Positions 1 to 5,894 of a DNA stretch of 32,453 nucleotides are shown here, piece by piece. The DNA is from a virus. Below the pieces are notes generated by a model. It saw only the letters and a program-made list of their open reading frames with translations, ran no database searches and was not told the origin of the DNA. The DNA lies in IMG/VR virus record IMGVR_UViG_3300020408_000023, positions 1 to 32,453 of that record; one strand, 5' to 3'. The position numbers and the translations under genes were made by a program. Every line of letters begins with the position of its first letter. Within the stretch, counting starts at the first letter, position 1.

Positions 1-449
1 CCAGTGAATGGGTCAATCAGGCACAGCTCAGCATCAGACTCACCAAAAATCTCAATCAGCTCCTCTGGTTTATAAAGGTGTTTATTTGAGACAAAGGTGA
101 AAGACTCCTCAAGCATATTGTGAAGATATCTAATCACTCCCAGCTCCAGCTCCTTGAATGGTTTTCCAGCTGTCATCTGGATGAGGTCTCTCATGATTTG
201 TCCCTTCTGGTTTTCTCCTGACCACATAATCACCTTCAGTTTGTTCCTGAGAACATGACAGAGAAAAATCCAGTTCATGACATAGGTCTTCCCTACACCA
301 TCATGACCGAGAAAAAGACAAAGCTCAGACTTCTTGATTCTCATGAAATCATCCAGCTGACATCCTATCCCAAGACCTTGCTGAATTTTACCCTCATGAT
401 ATTTCATCAGGTAGGGCATAGAGGAACCATGTGGTTCAATCTTATTCAT
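1..449 (-). CDS. DnaB/RecA-like replicative helicase, N-terminal part (cut by window edge)
   Basis: This is the first 149 codons of a P-loop ATPase that probably unwinds DNA at the phage fork. The Walker A motif GHDGVGKT is at residues 48-55. A MWSGENQ segment and a Walker B-like strand ending LCLIDPFTG follow, just before the reading frame runs off the window. The ATG at 449 has the strongest Shine-Dalgarno in the region (AGGAGG, 6 nt upstream) and overlaps the stop of the replication initiator gene by 8 nt. The missing remainder appears to be the fragment at 32172-32453 at the other end of the window, which carries the C-terminal motifs. Membership of the RecA/DnaB-like phage helicase group is clear from the motifs; the exact subfamily is inference. 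Confidence 0.85.
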   Translation of the reverse strand, partial: MNKIEPHGSSMPYLMKYHEGKIQQGLGIGCQLDDFMRIKKSELCLFLGHDGVGKTYVMNWIFLCHVLRNKLKVIMWSGENQKGQIMRDLIQMTAGKPFKELELGVIRYLHNMLEESFTFVSNKHLYKPEELIEIFGESDAELCLIDPFT

Positions 450-1104
450 GTCCACCTCCTCTCATTTGTTTTTTTATGTTTGCTTGAAGCTGGTCTTCTC
501 CTGATGTGGAATTCATCTTCTCCTGATTCCTTGACCATGTTCCCAGTCTTCTTCCTAAAGAGAAGGCTTTCATTGTTTCAAACCTCATCAAACCCTTTGG
601 AGTTTCCTCTGTCCAATACAAAAAGAAATCATTGAGCATATCCTTTCCATATTTGTCTAGATAAGGCTCCAGATTTTTTTGGAAGTTTTTTCTCTTTTCA
701 TTCTTTTCATTCTTGTTTGGGTCCTTCCCTGATTCGTCTGTGATTCGTTTGTGATTCGTCTGTGACTTTTTAGTGATTCGGTCAATCTGATAAGTCTCAT
801 AATTACAGACTCTTATCCTTGTCGTTTTTATTTCATTAGTGAGCTGAATCATGTTGTCATTTTTTAACAGCTCCAGAAATCTTCTGACCTTGCTTTTTGA
901 ACACTTCCATCTGTTGGAAAGTGTCTGGATGCTCCTGAGTGTTTCTCCTCTTTTACAAGTAAATAAAGTCCCATTTATAAGGACCTTATTTTCTTTGTGA
1001 TTAACCATCAAAATCAAGTCAAGCCAGTTTTTCAATCTCCAGCTGTCTTGAAAAATCCAATGCTCTTGAATCTTTCTGTCAATTTTTATCCATCCCTCAC
1101 TCAT
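442..1104 (-). CDS. Replication initiator-like protein, winged helix plus DnaD/O-type C-terminal domain
   Basis: A 220-residue protein beginning MSEGWIKIDRKIQEHW, typical of phage and plasmid replication initiators. Residues about 45-90 look like a winged helix (TLSNRWKCSKSKVRRFLELL). Residues about 110-145 are a lysine- and asparagine-rich linker. Residues about 150-190 match the conserved C-terminal block of phage initiators (FFLYWTEETPKG, then MRFETMKAFSLGRRL). It probably binds the origin and loads the helicase encoded directly downstream, whose start overlaps this stop. The linker-coding DNA holds an 11-bp tandem repeat, so the gene may contain its own origin, as lambda O does. The start ATG overlaps the previous stop as ATGA; no good Shine-Dalgarno is visible, so translational coupling is likely. 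Confidence 0.8.
   Translation of the reverse strand: MSEGWIKIDRKIQEHWIFQDSWRLKNWLDLILMVNHKENKVLINGTLFTCKRGETLRSIQTLSNRWKCSKSKVRRFLELLKNDNMIQLTNEIKTTRIRVCNYETYQIDRITKKSQTNHKRITDESGKDPNKNEKNEKRKNFQKNLEPYLDKYGKDMLNDFFLYWTEETPKGLMRFETMKAFSLGRRLGTWSRNQEKMNSTSGEDQLQANIKKQMRGGGHE
660..785. other. Candidate replication origin: five 11-bp iterons plus A-rich tract
   Basis: On the plus strand, units GATTCGTCTGT (731-741), GATTCGTTTGT (742-752), GATTCGTCTGT (753-763), the degenerate GACTTTTTAGT (764-774) and GATTCGGTCAA (775-785) follow each other with an exact 11-bp period, about one helical turn. Next to them at 660-730 the minus strand is almost pure purine (repeats of GAAAAGAAT), a plausible unwinding tract. 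Iterons followed by an A-rich stretch inside the linker region of the initiator gene is the arrangement of lambda ori within O. The repeat is seen directly; origin function is inferred. Confidence 0.5.
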
Positions 1105-1346
1105 AACTTTGATTTATAAACGTGACAGACATTCCCATTGATATGTCTTTCTTGATAGTCATAATTGACAGAATAAGACTGAGTAAATTCATAGTATATG
1201 AATTCATCATCCCAGCTCCATGAATCTGATTTTTGTTCTTCTCCCCTCTTCATGTGGTATAGTATTTTCTGAAAAGCTTTTTCCAGCTGATATCGGTCAG
1301 TATATATCAGAGATATGTTGACCAGCTTATTGTGTTTTTTAGCCAT
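1101..1346 (-). CDS. Hypothetical small protein
   Basis: Unrecognised, about 81 residues from the preferred ATG (MAKKHNKLVNISL), which overlaps the preceding stop by 8 nt. The frame stays open for 19 more codons, but an upstream start would overlap the previous gene by some 60 nt. The C-terminal half is rich in Tyr, Trp and Asp (SDSWSWDDEFIYYEF). A TATAAACCTTTT sequence lies about 14 nt upstream of the ATG, inside the previous coding region. It resembles the tail of the cassette hairpins further upstream but has no hairpin. Its stop overlaps the replication initiator start as ATGA, so both are probably translated from one early message. Confidence 0.6.
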   Translation of the reverse strand: MAKKHNKLVNISLIYTDRYQLEKAFQKILYHMKRGEEQKSDSWSWDDEFIYYEFTQSYSVNYDYQERHINGNVCHVYKSKL

Positions 1347-1749
1347 TATAAGACGATTTAAAAGGTTTATATTCTTTTTTAATAGGAATGTGAAGGTCAT
1401 CAATGTTCATTCCTTCAGACCACAAAGATGGACATTTCTTTGAAATCCTAAATTTTGTCACTGACATCACCTTTCCAGATGAGTCACATTTCATCTCTTT
1501 GATGATTTGACCATCAAGATTAAGCTTGTAGATGACCACCTCATCCCTGATGATTTTAACCACATCCAGACGAGCAAAGAAATGGAAATCTTCTCCCACA
1601 TGAAAATCAAGTGAGTCTTGTGGTATTTCTTGAGGTCCACCATTGTCTGGTGACAGCTCTCTGGCTTTTAGATATTTTTTAAAAAGAGGAGCATTGAATC
1701 TCCCCCTGATGTCTGTCCAGTTTTTCTGGAGCTTTTGAATTCTGTTCAT
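1339..1749 (-). CDS. Hypothetical early protein
   Basis: A 136-residue soluble protein with a basic N-terminus (MNRIQKLQKNWTDIRGRF) and no motif I can name. It sits in the early operon, 4 nt after the preceding gene's stop and overlapping the next start by 8 nt. An AAAGAG sequence immediately before the ATG may help initiation. The neighbourhood (replication initiator and helicase downstream) suggests an accessory replication or host-takeover role, but nothing in the sequence shows one. Confidence 0.6.
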   Translation of the reverse strand: MNRIQKLQKNWTDIRGRFNAPLFKKYLKARELSPDNGGPQEIPQDSLDFHVGEDFHFFARLDVVKIIRDEVVIYKLNLDGQIIKEMKCDSSGKVMSVTKFRISKKCPSLWSEGMNIDDLHIPIKKEYKPFKSSYNG

Positions 1750-1753
1750 CTCT

Positions 1754-2029
1754 TTAATTTTTATTTAATGTTTGAATAGCTGAGCCAATTGTGAGCTGGT
1801 TCACAGCTTGTCTTTTGTTATGCTCAAGGACAATTGTTTCCATGTCTGATAAAATCCATTTAGCAAGAATATTCAGCTCATCGGATTTGAAGTGAGCTGA
1901 CTTCATAGTCAGCTCATTTCTGTTGGATAGTTCAAGCTCACACCTCTTAAAGTCCACAAGCTTGTCATCAAAGTGAAGAATATTTTCTTTGATGTTTTTT
2001 AATAGTGATAATTTTAATTTTTGATTCAT
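1754..2029 (-). CDS. Hypothetical small helical protein
   Basis: A 91-residue protein predicted by eye to be mostly alpha-helical with heptad-like Leu/Ile spacing (SLLKNIKENILHFDDKL, NILAKWILSDMETIVLEH). The ATG overlaps the preceding stop as ATGA and carries a strong AGGAGG Shine-Dalgarno about 9 nt upstream, unusual for this window. It follows the KATQYFTLWSI protein directly. No function can be assigned. Confidence 0.6.
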   Translation of the reverse strand: MNQKLKLSLLKNIKENILHFDDKLVDFKRCELELSNRNELTMKSAHFKSDELNILAKWILSDMETIVLEHNKRQAVNQLTIGSAIQTLNKN

Positions 2030-2898
2030 GATTTGACCTCCTCTTTTATTGTGTAATGTGGATAAATATCAAGATAAGAACCATCACCACTCCCAGCATT
2101 AAATTCAAGGACCAGAATCTTGTTCTTGAAGCTTCTCATCCCAGCTGGGACCCAGTAATGAAAACCATTGTAAAATCTTACTTTGCATTCTCCATTATAC
2201 TTAATGAGAATGTTAAAGCCAAAAGGAATGACTTTCTCAGCTGTTTCAATCTCTTGGTCACTCATGTCTTCTCGCATCGGTGCAATGCGTACACTGAAAA
2301 AGCCTTCAGGCATATGGTCAGCTCCTTCTTTCAATCCAAAATTAGACTGAGTCTGGACTCTGATTCTTCCAGTCTTAATCCTTTCTTTAAGACAAAACCA
2401 GTCAAGGTCTTCAAGAGTTGTATAAAATCCTCTATTTTCCACCATACCAACAAAGGGAAGAATCTCAGGAATGAGCTTGACCAGTTTCTTTTGGTCTTCT
2501 GGATGTTGCTCTTTGAAATACCATCTCAGATATTTTTGTCCATCAGTGTTCTCCTGATTCTTATTCCAGATTTTACTCATCCAGTCAATCTGAATAAATT
2601 CTTTGATGTTTGCATTCCTATATTTACCATATTGAAAACAATCTTCAGGAATGACTTTAATATCACTCTTGTAACCTTCAAGGATTGTCCATGATTTACC
2701 TCTAAGAGATTCATCTGGGACCAAATCTGTGCATCCTCTAAGCTCAGCTTTCTTGATGGCTTTTTGTTTGTCTTTTGAGAGTCTTCCCATATAAGAATAA
2801 TTCGTCACCTCATAAGCTTGACCACTTGAGGTATATCTTGTTTCATTGTCTATACTCCAGAGAGTGAAATATTGTGTAGCTTTTCCGATTTTTAACAT
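2026..2898 (-). CDS. Conserved phage protein of the KATQYFTLWSI type
   Basis: A 290-residue protein starting MLKIGKATQYFTLWSIDNE, followed by SKDKQKAIKKAELRGC and PDESLRGKSW. I recognise this N-terminal arrangement from early genes of Bacteroidota phages and conjugative elements; its biochemical role is not known to me. The middle repeats the theme of short aromatic-rich strands (EDCFQYGKYRNANIKEF). The C-terminal third is beta-rich. It overlaps the preceding gene by 7 nt and the next by 4 nt, so it is firmly part of the early operon. A nucleic-acid-related role is possible but only a guess from context. Confidence 0.65.
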   Translation of the reverse strand: MLKIGKATQYFTLWSIDNETRYTSSGQAYEVTNYSYMGRLSKDKQKAIKKAELRGCTDLVPDESLRGKSWTILEGYKSDIKVIPEDCFQYGKYRNANIKEFIQIDWMSKIWNKNQENTDGQKYLRWYFKEQHPEDQKKLVKLIPEILPFVGMVENRGFYTTLEDLDWFCLKERIKTGRIRVQTQSNFGLKEGADHMPEGFFSVRIAPMREDMSDQEIETAEKVIPFGFNILIKYNGECKVRFYNGFHYWVPAGMRSFKNKILVLEFNAGSGDGSYLDIYPHYTIKEEVKS

Positions 2899-3245
2899 TG
2901 TTCTGATTTTAAAAGTTGATAAATAAGAGCCTCCTCAATAGCCAGACAAATGATGTCTGGATGACAATTGATAAAGTGTCCCTTGATTGTTTTGAATGTG
3001 TCGCAAAAGACATTTACCTCAACAAATGTCCCCAGCTCTGTGATGATTGTTCCATTCTGGACTGAGACTTCCACTTGTTCCTGATATTCTTCTCTGAGAT
3101 ATTTCACAGAGCAATTGAATCCACCATTCACAAGCACAAGGACTCTGTCATCTGTAATGGTTTGAATGTCTATGCAAAGAGCTTCCTTCATCTCAAGGAC
3201 CTTCATGCTCTCCAGCTGTTTAGTTTTTAGTCTATGGTTTTTCAT
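2892..3245 (-). CDS. Hypothetical early protein
   Basis: A 117-residue unrecognised protein. A basic start (MKNHRLKTKQLESMK) is followed by a beta-rich core with strands such as DRVLVLVNGGFNCSV, and a C-terminal helix. An internal ATG at residue 14 is an alternative start, but the upstream ATG overlaps the previous stop as ATGA and is preferred. The coding DNA contains a perfect 7-bp inverted repeat with a 5-nt loop (2942-2960), whose significance is unknown. Confidence 0.6.
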   Translation of the reverse strand: MKNHRLKTKQLESMKVLEMKEALCIDIQTITDDRVLVLVNGGFNCSVKYLREEYQEQVEVSVQNGTIITELGTFVEVNVFCDTFKTIKGHFINCHPDIICLAIEEALIYQLLKSEQC

Positions 3246-3595
3246 GACTTGAGTAATTTTAAAGCCATGTTAAAACATTCTTGACCATTCTTATAGTTGT
3301 TAAGAAGGTTCATGATATTTACAGCCTTGTATTTACCATTATGGTTAGGATATTTTAGCCTAGAGAATTCAAAAACATCACTCATATTTTCAACATATTT
3401 TACTATTGATTTACCTCTCACGATTTCAGTCTTTTGAAGTAAAACAATGCAGTTATCTATACCATGAGTCGGAAGTCCAGAATCAATGTGATGGTATAAA
3501 TAGAATGATGTATAAAACATCAATGTGTTTCCGTCTAAATGTTCAGCAATTAATCGAGCCACAATCGGCATCTTTTTTTCTGTAATTTTTTTCAT
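3242..3595 (-). CDS. Hypothetical early protein
   Basis: A 117-residue unrecognised protein (MKKITEKKMPIVARLIAEHL), mixed helical, with several Tyr residues in TSFYLYHHID. It begins 4 nt after the 52-codon gene upstream and overlaps the next gene as ATGA, so it belongs to the last hairpin-headed early cassette. No membrane segment, metal-binding cluster or DNA-binding motif is visible. Confidence 0.6.
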   Translation of the reverse strand: MKKITEKKMPIVARLIAEHLDGNTLMFYTSFYLYHHIDSGLPTHGIDNCIVLLQKTEIVRGKSIVKYVENMSDVFEFSRLKYPNHNGKYKAVNIMNLLNNYKNGQECFNMALKLLKS

Positions 3596-3599
3596 GTTT

Positions 3600-3758
3600 T
3601 TATTTTTTAAAGATTATAGTGTATAAAATTGATGAGGCTCCTTCCAGATGTACTGGGTCAATAAGTGACCTAAGCTTCTTTTGAAGTTTGTATCTTTTTA
3701 AAAGATAAATTTTAGGTGTTTTGTTGTATTGTTCAACAACAGATAAAATCTTATTCAT
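3600..3758 (-). CDS. Hypothetical 52-residue protein
   Basis: A small open frame starting MNKILSVVEQYNKTPKIY and ending ILYTIIFKK. It is strongly basic in the middle (LLKRYKLQKKL), with amphipathic helices likely. Its ATG follows a hairpin and TATAAACC tail identical in layout to three others in this region, and the next gene starts 4 nt after its stop. Both points support a real gene despite its length. Function unknown. Confidence 0.5.
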   Translation of the reverse strand: MNKILSVVEQYNKTPKIYLLKRYKLQKKLRSLIDPVHLEGASSILYTIIFKK

Positions 3759-3768
3759 AATTAAAAAT

Positions 3769-3814
3769 TTAAAGGTTTATACCTACAAAACCCCACAGCT
3801 CTAAAGCTGTGAGG
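3769..3814 (-). promoter_or_regulatory. Cassette hairpin, copy 1
   Basis: On the minus strand CCTCACAGCT and AGCTGTGGGG form a 10-bp stem with one G-U pair and a TTAG loop. The constant tail GTTTTGTAGGTATAAACC follows and then an A/T-rich spacer to the ATG at 3758. The stem starts 8 nt after the previous gene's stop. Stem sequence differs between copies while pairing is kept, so an RNA structure is likely. It could be a terminator, an RNA-processing site or a translation signal. Confidence 0.6.
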
Positions 3815-3822
3815 TGATGTGT

Positions 3823-4125
3823 TTAATCAAATGTAACTTGTTTAAAGAATGATTCTGACAGCAAGTGATTTGCAAAAGTCAAGTGAAGCCATCCATCATC
3901 AAGAACCATATTGAGAAGCTTGGCTCTTTGCAAGGATTTCAATTCTTTTTCAAACTGCAAAAGCTTGGCTTCTTTCAGATTCTTTCTAAGTGATGATTGT
4001 GAAAGCTCCTCTCCAGTCCAGACAGCAAGACGAGTCTTGTCATTGTTTTCTTTAAAGGTCATTTCATTGTCAAGTCCATTCTCTATGAAGGACATGAGTG
4101 CTGGTGTTAAAGTTTGTGTTTTCAT
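3823..4125 (-). CDS. Hypothetical early protein, single-gene cassette
   Basis: A 100-residue protein (MKTQTLTPALMSFIENGLDN) with a helical, lysine-rich centre (SLRKNLKEAKLLQFEKELKS) and an aromatic C-terminus (DDGWLHLTFANHLL). It may contain a helix-turn-helix-like pair of helices, but I cannot identify one with confidence. It is flanked on both sides by hairpin-TATAAACC elements and is the only gene in its cassette, as expected for a modular early gene that can be gained or lost alone. Confidence 0.6.
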   Translation of the reverse strand: MKTQTLTPALMSFIENGLDNEMTFKENNDKTRLAVWTGEELSQSSLRKNLKEAKLLQFEKELKSLQRAKLLNMVLDDGWLHLTFANHLLSESFFKQVTFD

Positions 4126-4140
4126 GTTTTCTGTTTTTTA

Positions 4141-4187
4141 AAAGGTTTATACCACACAAACCCCCAGCCAAATTCATGACTGGAGGT
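4141..4187 (-). promoter_or_regulatory. Cassette hairpin, copy 2
   Basis: Minus strand CCTCCAGTC pairs with GGCTGGGGG (9 bp, two wobble pairs, 8-nt loop). The tail GTTTGTGTGGTATAAACC and an A-rich spacer lead to the ATG at 4125. Unlike copies 1 and 3, the stem uses CCAG/CTGG in place of ACAGCT/AGCTGT, so paired bases have changed together. It begins about 29 nt after the stop of the preceding gene. Confidence 0.55.
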
Positions 4188-4215
4188 AAGGTGATAAACC
4201 AAATTTAAGGCTGTA

Positions 4216-4503
4216 TTAATGTGTAGTATTATTTAATTGTAAATCAATGTAGGCATCAATGTCAAAGTGTTCAAGCATTGATGTGTCACAAGTTCTCATT
4301 GAGTAGGTATGCTGATTGACTTTATTTACATTGATGTATTTTGAATAGTCTATCTTATACCATGTGAAAAGCTTGTCATCACTTCTATAAGGATGAGGAA
4401 GTCTGTTGATGCTCGTAATCTTTCCGATTTGCTGTGCGTATGTTGAACCATGATTGATGGTCACAATGTCACCGATTCTAAATGTTGTTTTTTCTTTTGT
4501 CAT
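4216..4503 (-). CDS. Hypothetical protein with SH3/KOW-like N-terminus
   Basis: A 95-residue protein whose first 35 residues (FRIGDIVTINHGSTYAQQIG, then KITSI) look like a small beta-barrel of the KOW/SH3 type often found in nucleic-acid or ribosome-associated proteins. The rest is Tyr- and Asn-rich with no known motif. It is the second gene of its cassette, 23 nt after the 56-codon gene. The barrel resemblance is by eye only, and function is unknown. Confidence 0.55.
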   Translation of the reverse strand: MTKEKTTFRIGDIVTINHGSTYAQQIGKITSINRLPHPYRSDDKLFTWYKIDYSKYINVNKVNQHTYSMRTCDTSMLEHFDIDAYIDLQLNNTTH

Positions 4504-4526
4504 TTTATTTTTTTTAGTTGTGAATT

Positions 4527-4697
4527 TTAGTCTTTATACTTTTTAGTAATTACTTGACATTTTTGTTTTTTCTCTATTATTCTCAAGAGTCTTAGAGTCA
4601 AAAATTTGCTGTCTTTTGGGTACACATAGCAAGTTGAGTCATTAGGGTATTGTATTTCTACAATGTCGGATTGTGTGTAGTGTGTAATTGTAAACAT
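4527..4697 (-). CDS. Hypothetical 56-residue protein
   Basis: A small open frame (MFTITHYTQSDIVEIQYPND) with a basic tail (EKKQKCQVITKKYKD). The N-terminal half reads as beta strands and the C-terminal half as a basic helix. The ATG lies directly downstream of hairpin copy 3 and its A/T spacer, as for the other cassette starts, which supports the call. Function unknown. Confidence 0.5.
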   Translation of the reverse strand: MFTITHYTQSDIVEIQYPNDSTCYVYPKDSKFLTLRLLRIIEKKQKCQVITKKYKD

Positions 4698-4710
4698 GAT
4701 ATTTATTTAT

Positions 4711-4755
4711 TAAAGGTTTATACCTAGAAAACCCCACAGCTCTGGAGCTGTGAGG
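4711..4755 (-). promoter_or_regulatory. Cassette hairpin, copy 3
   Basis: Minus strand CCTCACAGCT pairs with AGCTGTGGGG across a CCAG loop, then GTTTTCTAGGTATAAACC and a spacer to the ATG at 4697. The stem is identical to copy 1 but the loop differs. It begins 15 nt after the stop of the 4771-4977 gene. Confidence 0.6.
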
Positions 4756-4770
4756 TGATGATTTTAAAGG

Positions 4771-4977
4771 TTAGACATTGAATCCTAAAAATCTGTTTAG
4801 TCTTCTTGAGGACTCTGACATTCTCATCTTGAATTGTGATTCAAGCTCCAGAGTGACTCTGTCCCAGCTGGTCTGATAATACTTTTTAAAAAAGTATTCA
4901 AGTTCACTCAGGTCAAATGTGTGAGTCCTTATAGCTATGTTTCTAAGTTTTGGATATTTGCTTTCTAAGTATTCCAT
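4771..4977 (-). CDS. Hypothetical small protein
   Basis: A 68-residue basic protein from the ATG at 4977 (MEYLESKYPKLRNIAIRTHT). The frame extends further upstream, but that would overlap the previous gene, whereas this ATG begins 13 nt after its stop. The sequence (LEYFFKKYYQTSWDRVTLEL, then SSRRLNRFLGF) resembles a compact helical DNA-binding protein without a clear family match. Second gene of the first cassette. Confidence 0.5.
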   Translation of the reverse strand: MEYLESKYPKLRNIAIRTHTFDLSELEYFFKKYYQTSWDRVTLELESQFKMRMSESSRRLNRFLGFNV

Positions 4978-4990
4978 GATGTAATGATTT

Positions 4991-5191
4991 TTATTTTTTA
5001 AGTTGTGCGTTGTATTTTGCATTTTTCTCAGCCTCTTCAATTGAATCAAAGTGAGTATCCATTTTATTCAGGTAAACATCGCCATTCATTTCATACATCC
5101 AATGAAATTCATTTTTATCTCCGAATTGAAGTATTGAGATTGTTGCTAATTCGTTCAAAAAGTAAAATTCTAATTTCTTAACTAATTTCAT
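4991..5191 (-). CDS. Hypothetical 66-residue protein, first gene of operon A
   Basis: From ATG 5191 (MKLVKKLEFYFLNELATISI) the protein is 66 residues with alternating strands and a helical acidic/basic tail (SIEEAEKNAKYNAQLKK). The frame remains open 41 codons upstream, but that stretch contains hairpin copy 4. In the other three copies the ATG lies just after the TATAAACC tail, so 5191 is chosen. It is the first gene downstream of promoter-like element A. Function unknown. Confidence 0.5.
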   Translation of the reverse strand: MKLVKKLEFYFLNELATISILQFGDKNEFHWMYEMNGDVYLNKMDTHFDSIEEAEKNAKYNAQLKK

Positions 5192-5202
5192 AATATTTTT
5201 TT

Positions 5203-5248
5203 TTAAAGGTTTATACCACAAAAACCCCACTCCGTTTCTGAAGTGAGG
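5203..5248 (-). promoter_or_regulatory. Cassette hairpin, copy 4
   Basis: Minus strand CCTCACTTC pairs with GGAGTGGGG (9 bp, 6-nt loop AGAAAC), then GTTTTTGTGGTATAAACC and an A-tract before ATG 5191. The inner stem differs from copies 1-3 but stays paired. Here no coding gene precedes the hairpin, which argues against a simple gene-end terminator. Confidence 0.6.
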
Positions 5249-5657
5249 TAAAATGTTTTGATGGTTTTGTTTTTTGAAGATGCTCCGAGAATACATTTCC
5301 AGATGGTCTGTCATAAAGGCTCAATTCAAGCGTATGTCCTTTCAATGATTTTCCATGATGGTCATGTGGTCATATTTAAGTCATCTGTTCGTGAACGCAA
5401 TTGGTCTCATCAGAGAGGCTCCCTCAGTGTGTGAGGTCATGTCTCTGGGAGTGTTCGTCAAGCCATTATTTCAAGGTACTCATGTGCGTCATGCACACCA
5501 CGAATATAAGGACTTTAAATTAATATAAACAAGAGCATGAGTGAAATAAATTCCAAAACAGCTCTGAAACCCTTGTAAACACTGGGAAAAATTTTTTTAT
5601 TTTTTTTTACTTTGGTTAGATTCTAATCATAAATTAAAAATGTTGAGATTCTAATCA
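5249..5657. other. Long leader/intergenic region of operon A
   Basis: About 400 bp with no convincing gene, between element A and the first early cassette. It contains several short inverted repeats (CCTCA-CACAC-TGAGG and TGTGC-ATGAC-GCACA on the minus strand; the imperfect palindrome GTTCGTGAAC near 5388) and a second copy of the CTCTGnAACCCTTG box at 5562-5575. The GATTCTAATC pair is listed separately. Only mini-frames of fewer than 20 codons occur. An untranslated regulatory leader or operator region is the likeliest role. Confidence 0.4.
5619..5656. promoter_or_regulatory. Pair of GATTCTAATC operator-like sites
   Basis: GATTCTAATC occurs at 5619-5628 and again at 5647-5656, 28 bp apart. 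Each is a palindrome (GATT-nn-AATC) apart from its centre. They lie just downstream of element A, ahead of the early genes. A repressor or activator site is plausible; the phage-encoded HTH protein at 29049-29264 is one candidate ligand (inference). Confidence 0.4.
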
Positions 5658-5753
5658 CACCCCCCTCTGGAACCCTTGATTTTACTGGTGTTTTTCATAA
5701 CTTTAATTTTTGATAGTAGGATACCAGAGAACCCCTAAAGTCTCTTAAATCGC
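5658..5753 (-). promoter_or_regulatory. Operon-head element, copy A
   Basis: One of three related intergenic sequences. Reading the minus strand: TTAAGAGACTTTAGG, a possible stem AGAGA/TCTCT (5726-5730 with 5741-5745), CTGGTATCCTAC, an A-rich stretch, TTATGAAAAACACCAGTAAA, and the box CAAGGGTTCCAGAGG. A mini-frame of 15 codons (ATG at 5698, stop at 5651) starts inside it. It precedes the early operon. A promoter with a structured leader is the favoured reading. Confidence 0.5.
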
Positions 5754-5894
5754 TTTATATGGCTTCTCAGAGGATTTTGGCTTTTTCGCCATTTTAGGAA
5801 AATTTGACCAAGATTTTGGTCTCATATTTTGTGATTTTTATGCAAAAATTAGGTCATTTTCTGGTCTATTTTAACCATAAAAAAGCTCTTTTTT
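5754..5894. other. AT-rich spacer after operon B
   Basis: No gene seen. The plus strand has repeated ATTTTGG words and a small GGC/GCC inverted repeat. It ends in AGCTCTTTTTTTTTAGTG, which closely matches AGCTCTTTTTTGGTGTG upstream of element B. A weak A/T inverted repeat right after the metallophosphoesterase stop could end operon B, but no convincing terminator is visible. Confidence 0.35.

Noticed and set aside
2056-2694. Plus-strand frame of 212 codons
   Set aside because: It lies wholly opposite the 290-residue early gene, has no recognisable motif and is rich in Phe/Ser as expected for the complement of a Lys/Glu-rich gene.
2942-2960. Perfect 7-bp inverted repeat in a coding region
   Set aside because: A single short repeat without conservation or position near a gene boundary; not strong enough for a separate feature.
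5192-5314. Longer version of the first early gene starting at 5314
   Set aside because: It would place hairpin copy 4 inside the coding region, whereas the other three copies are untranslated and precede the ATG.
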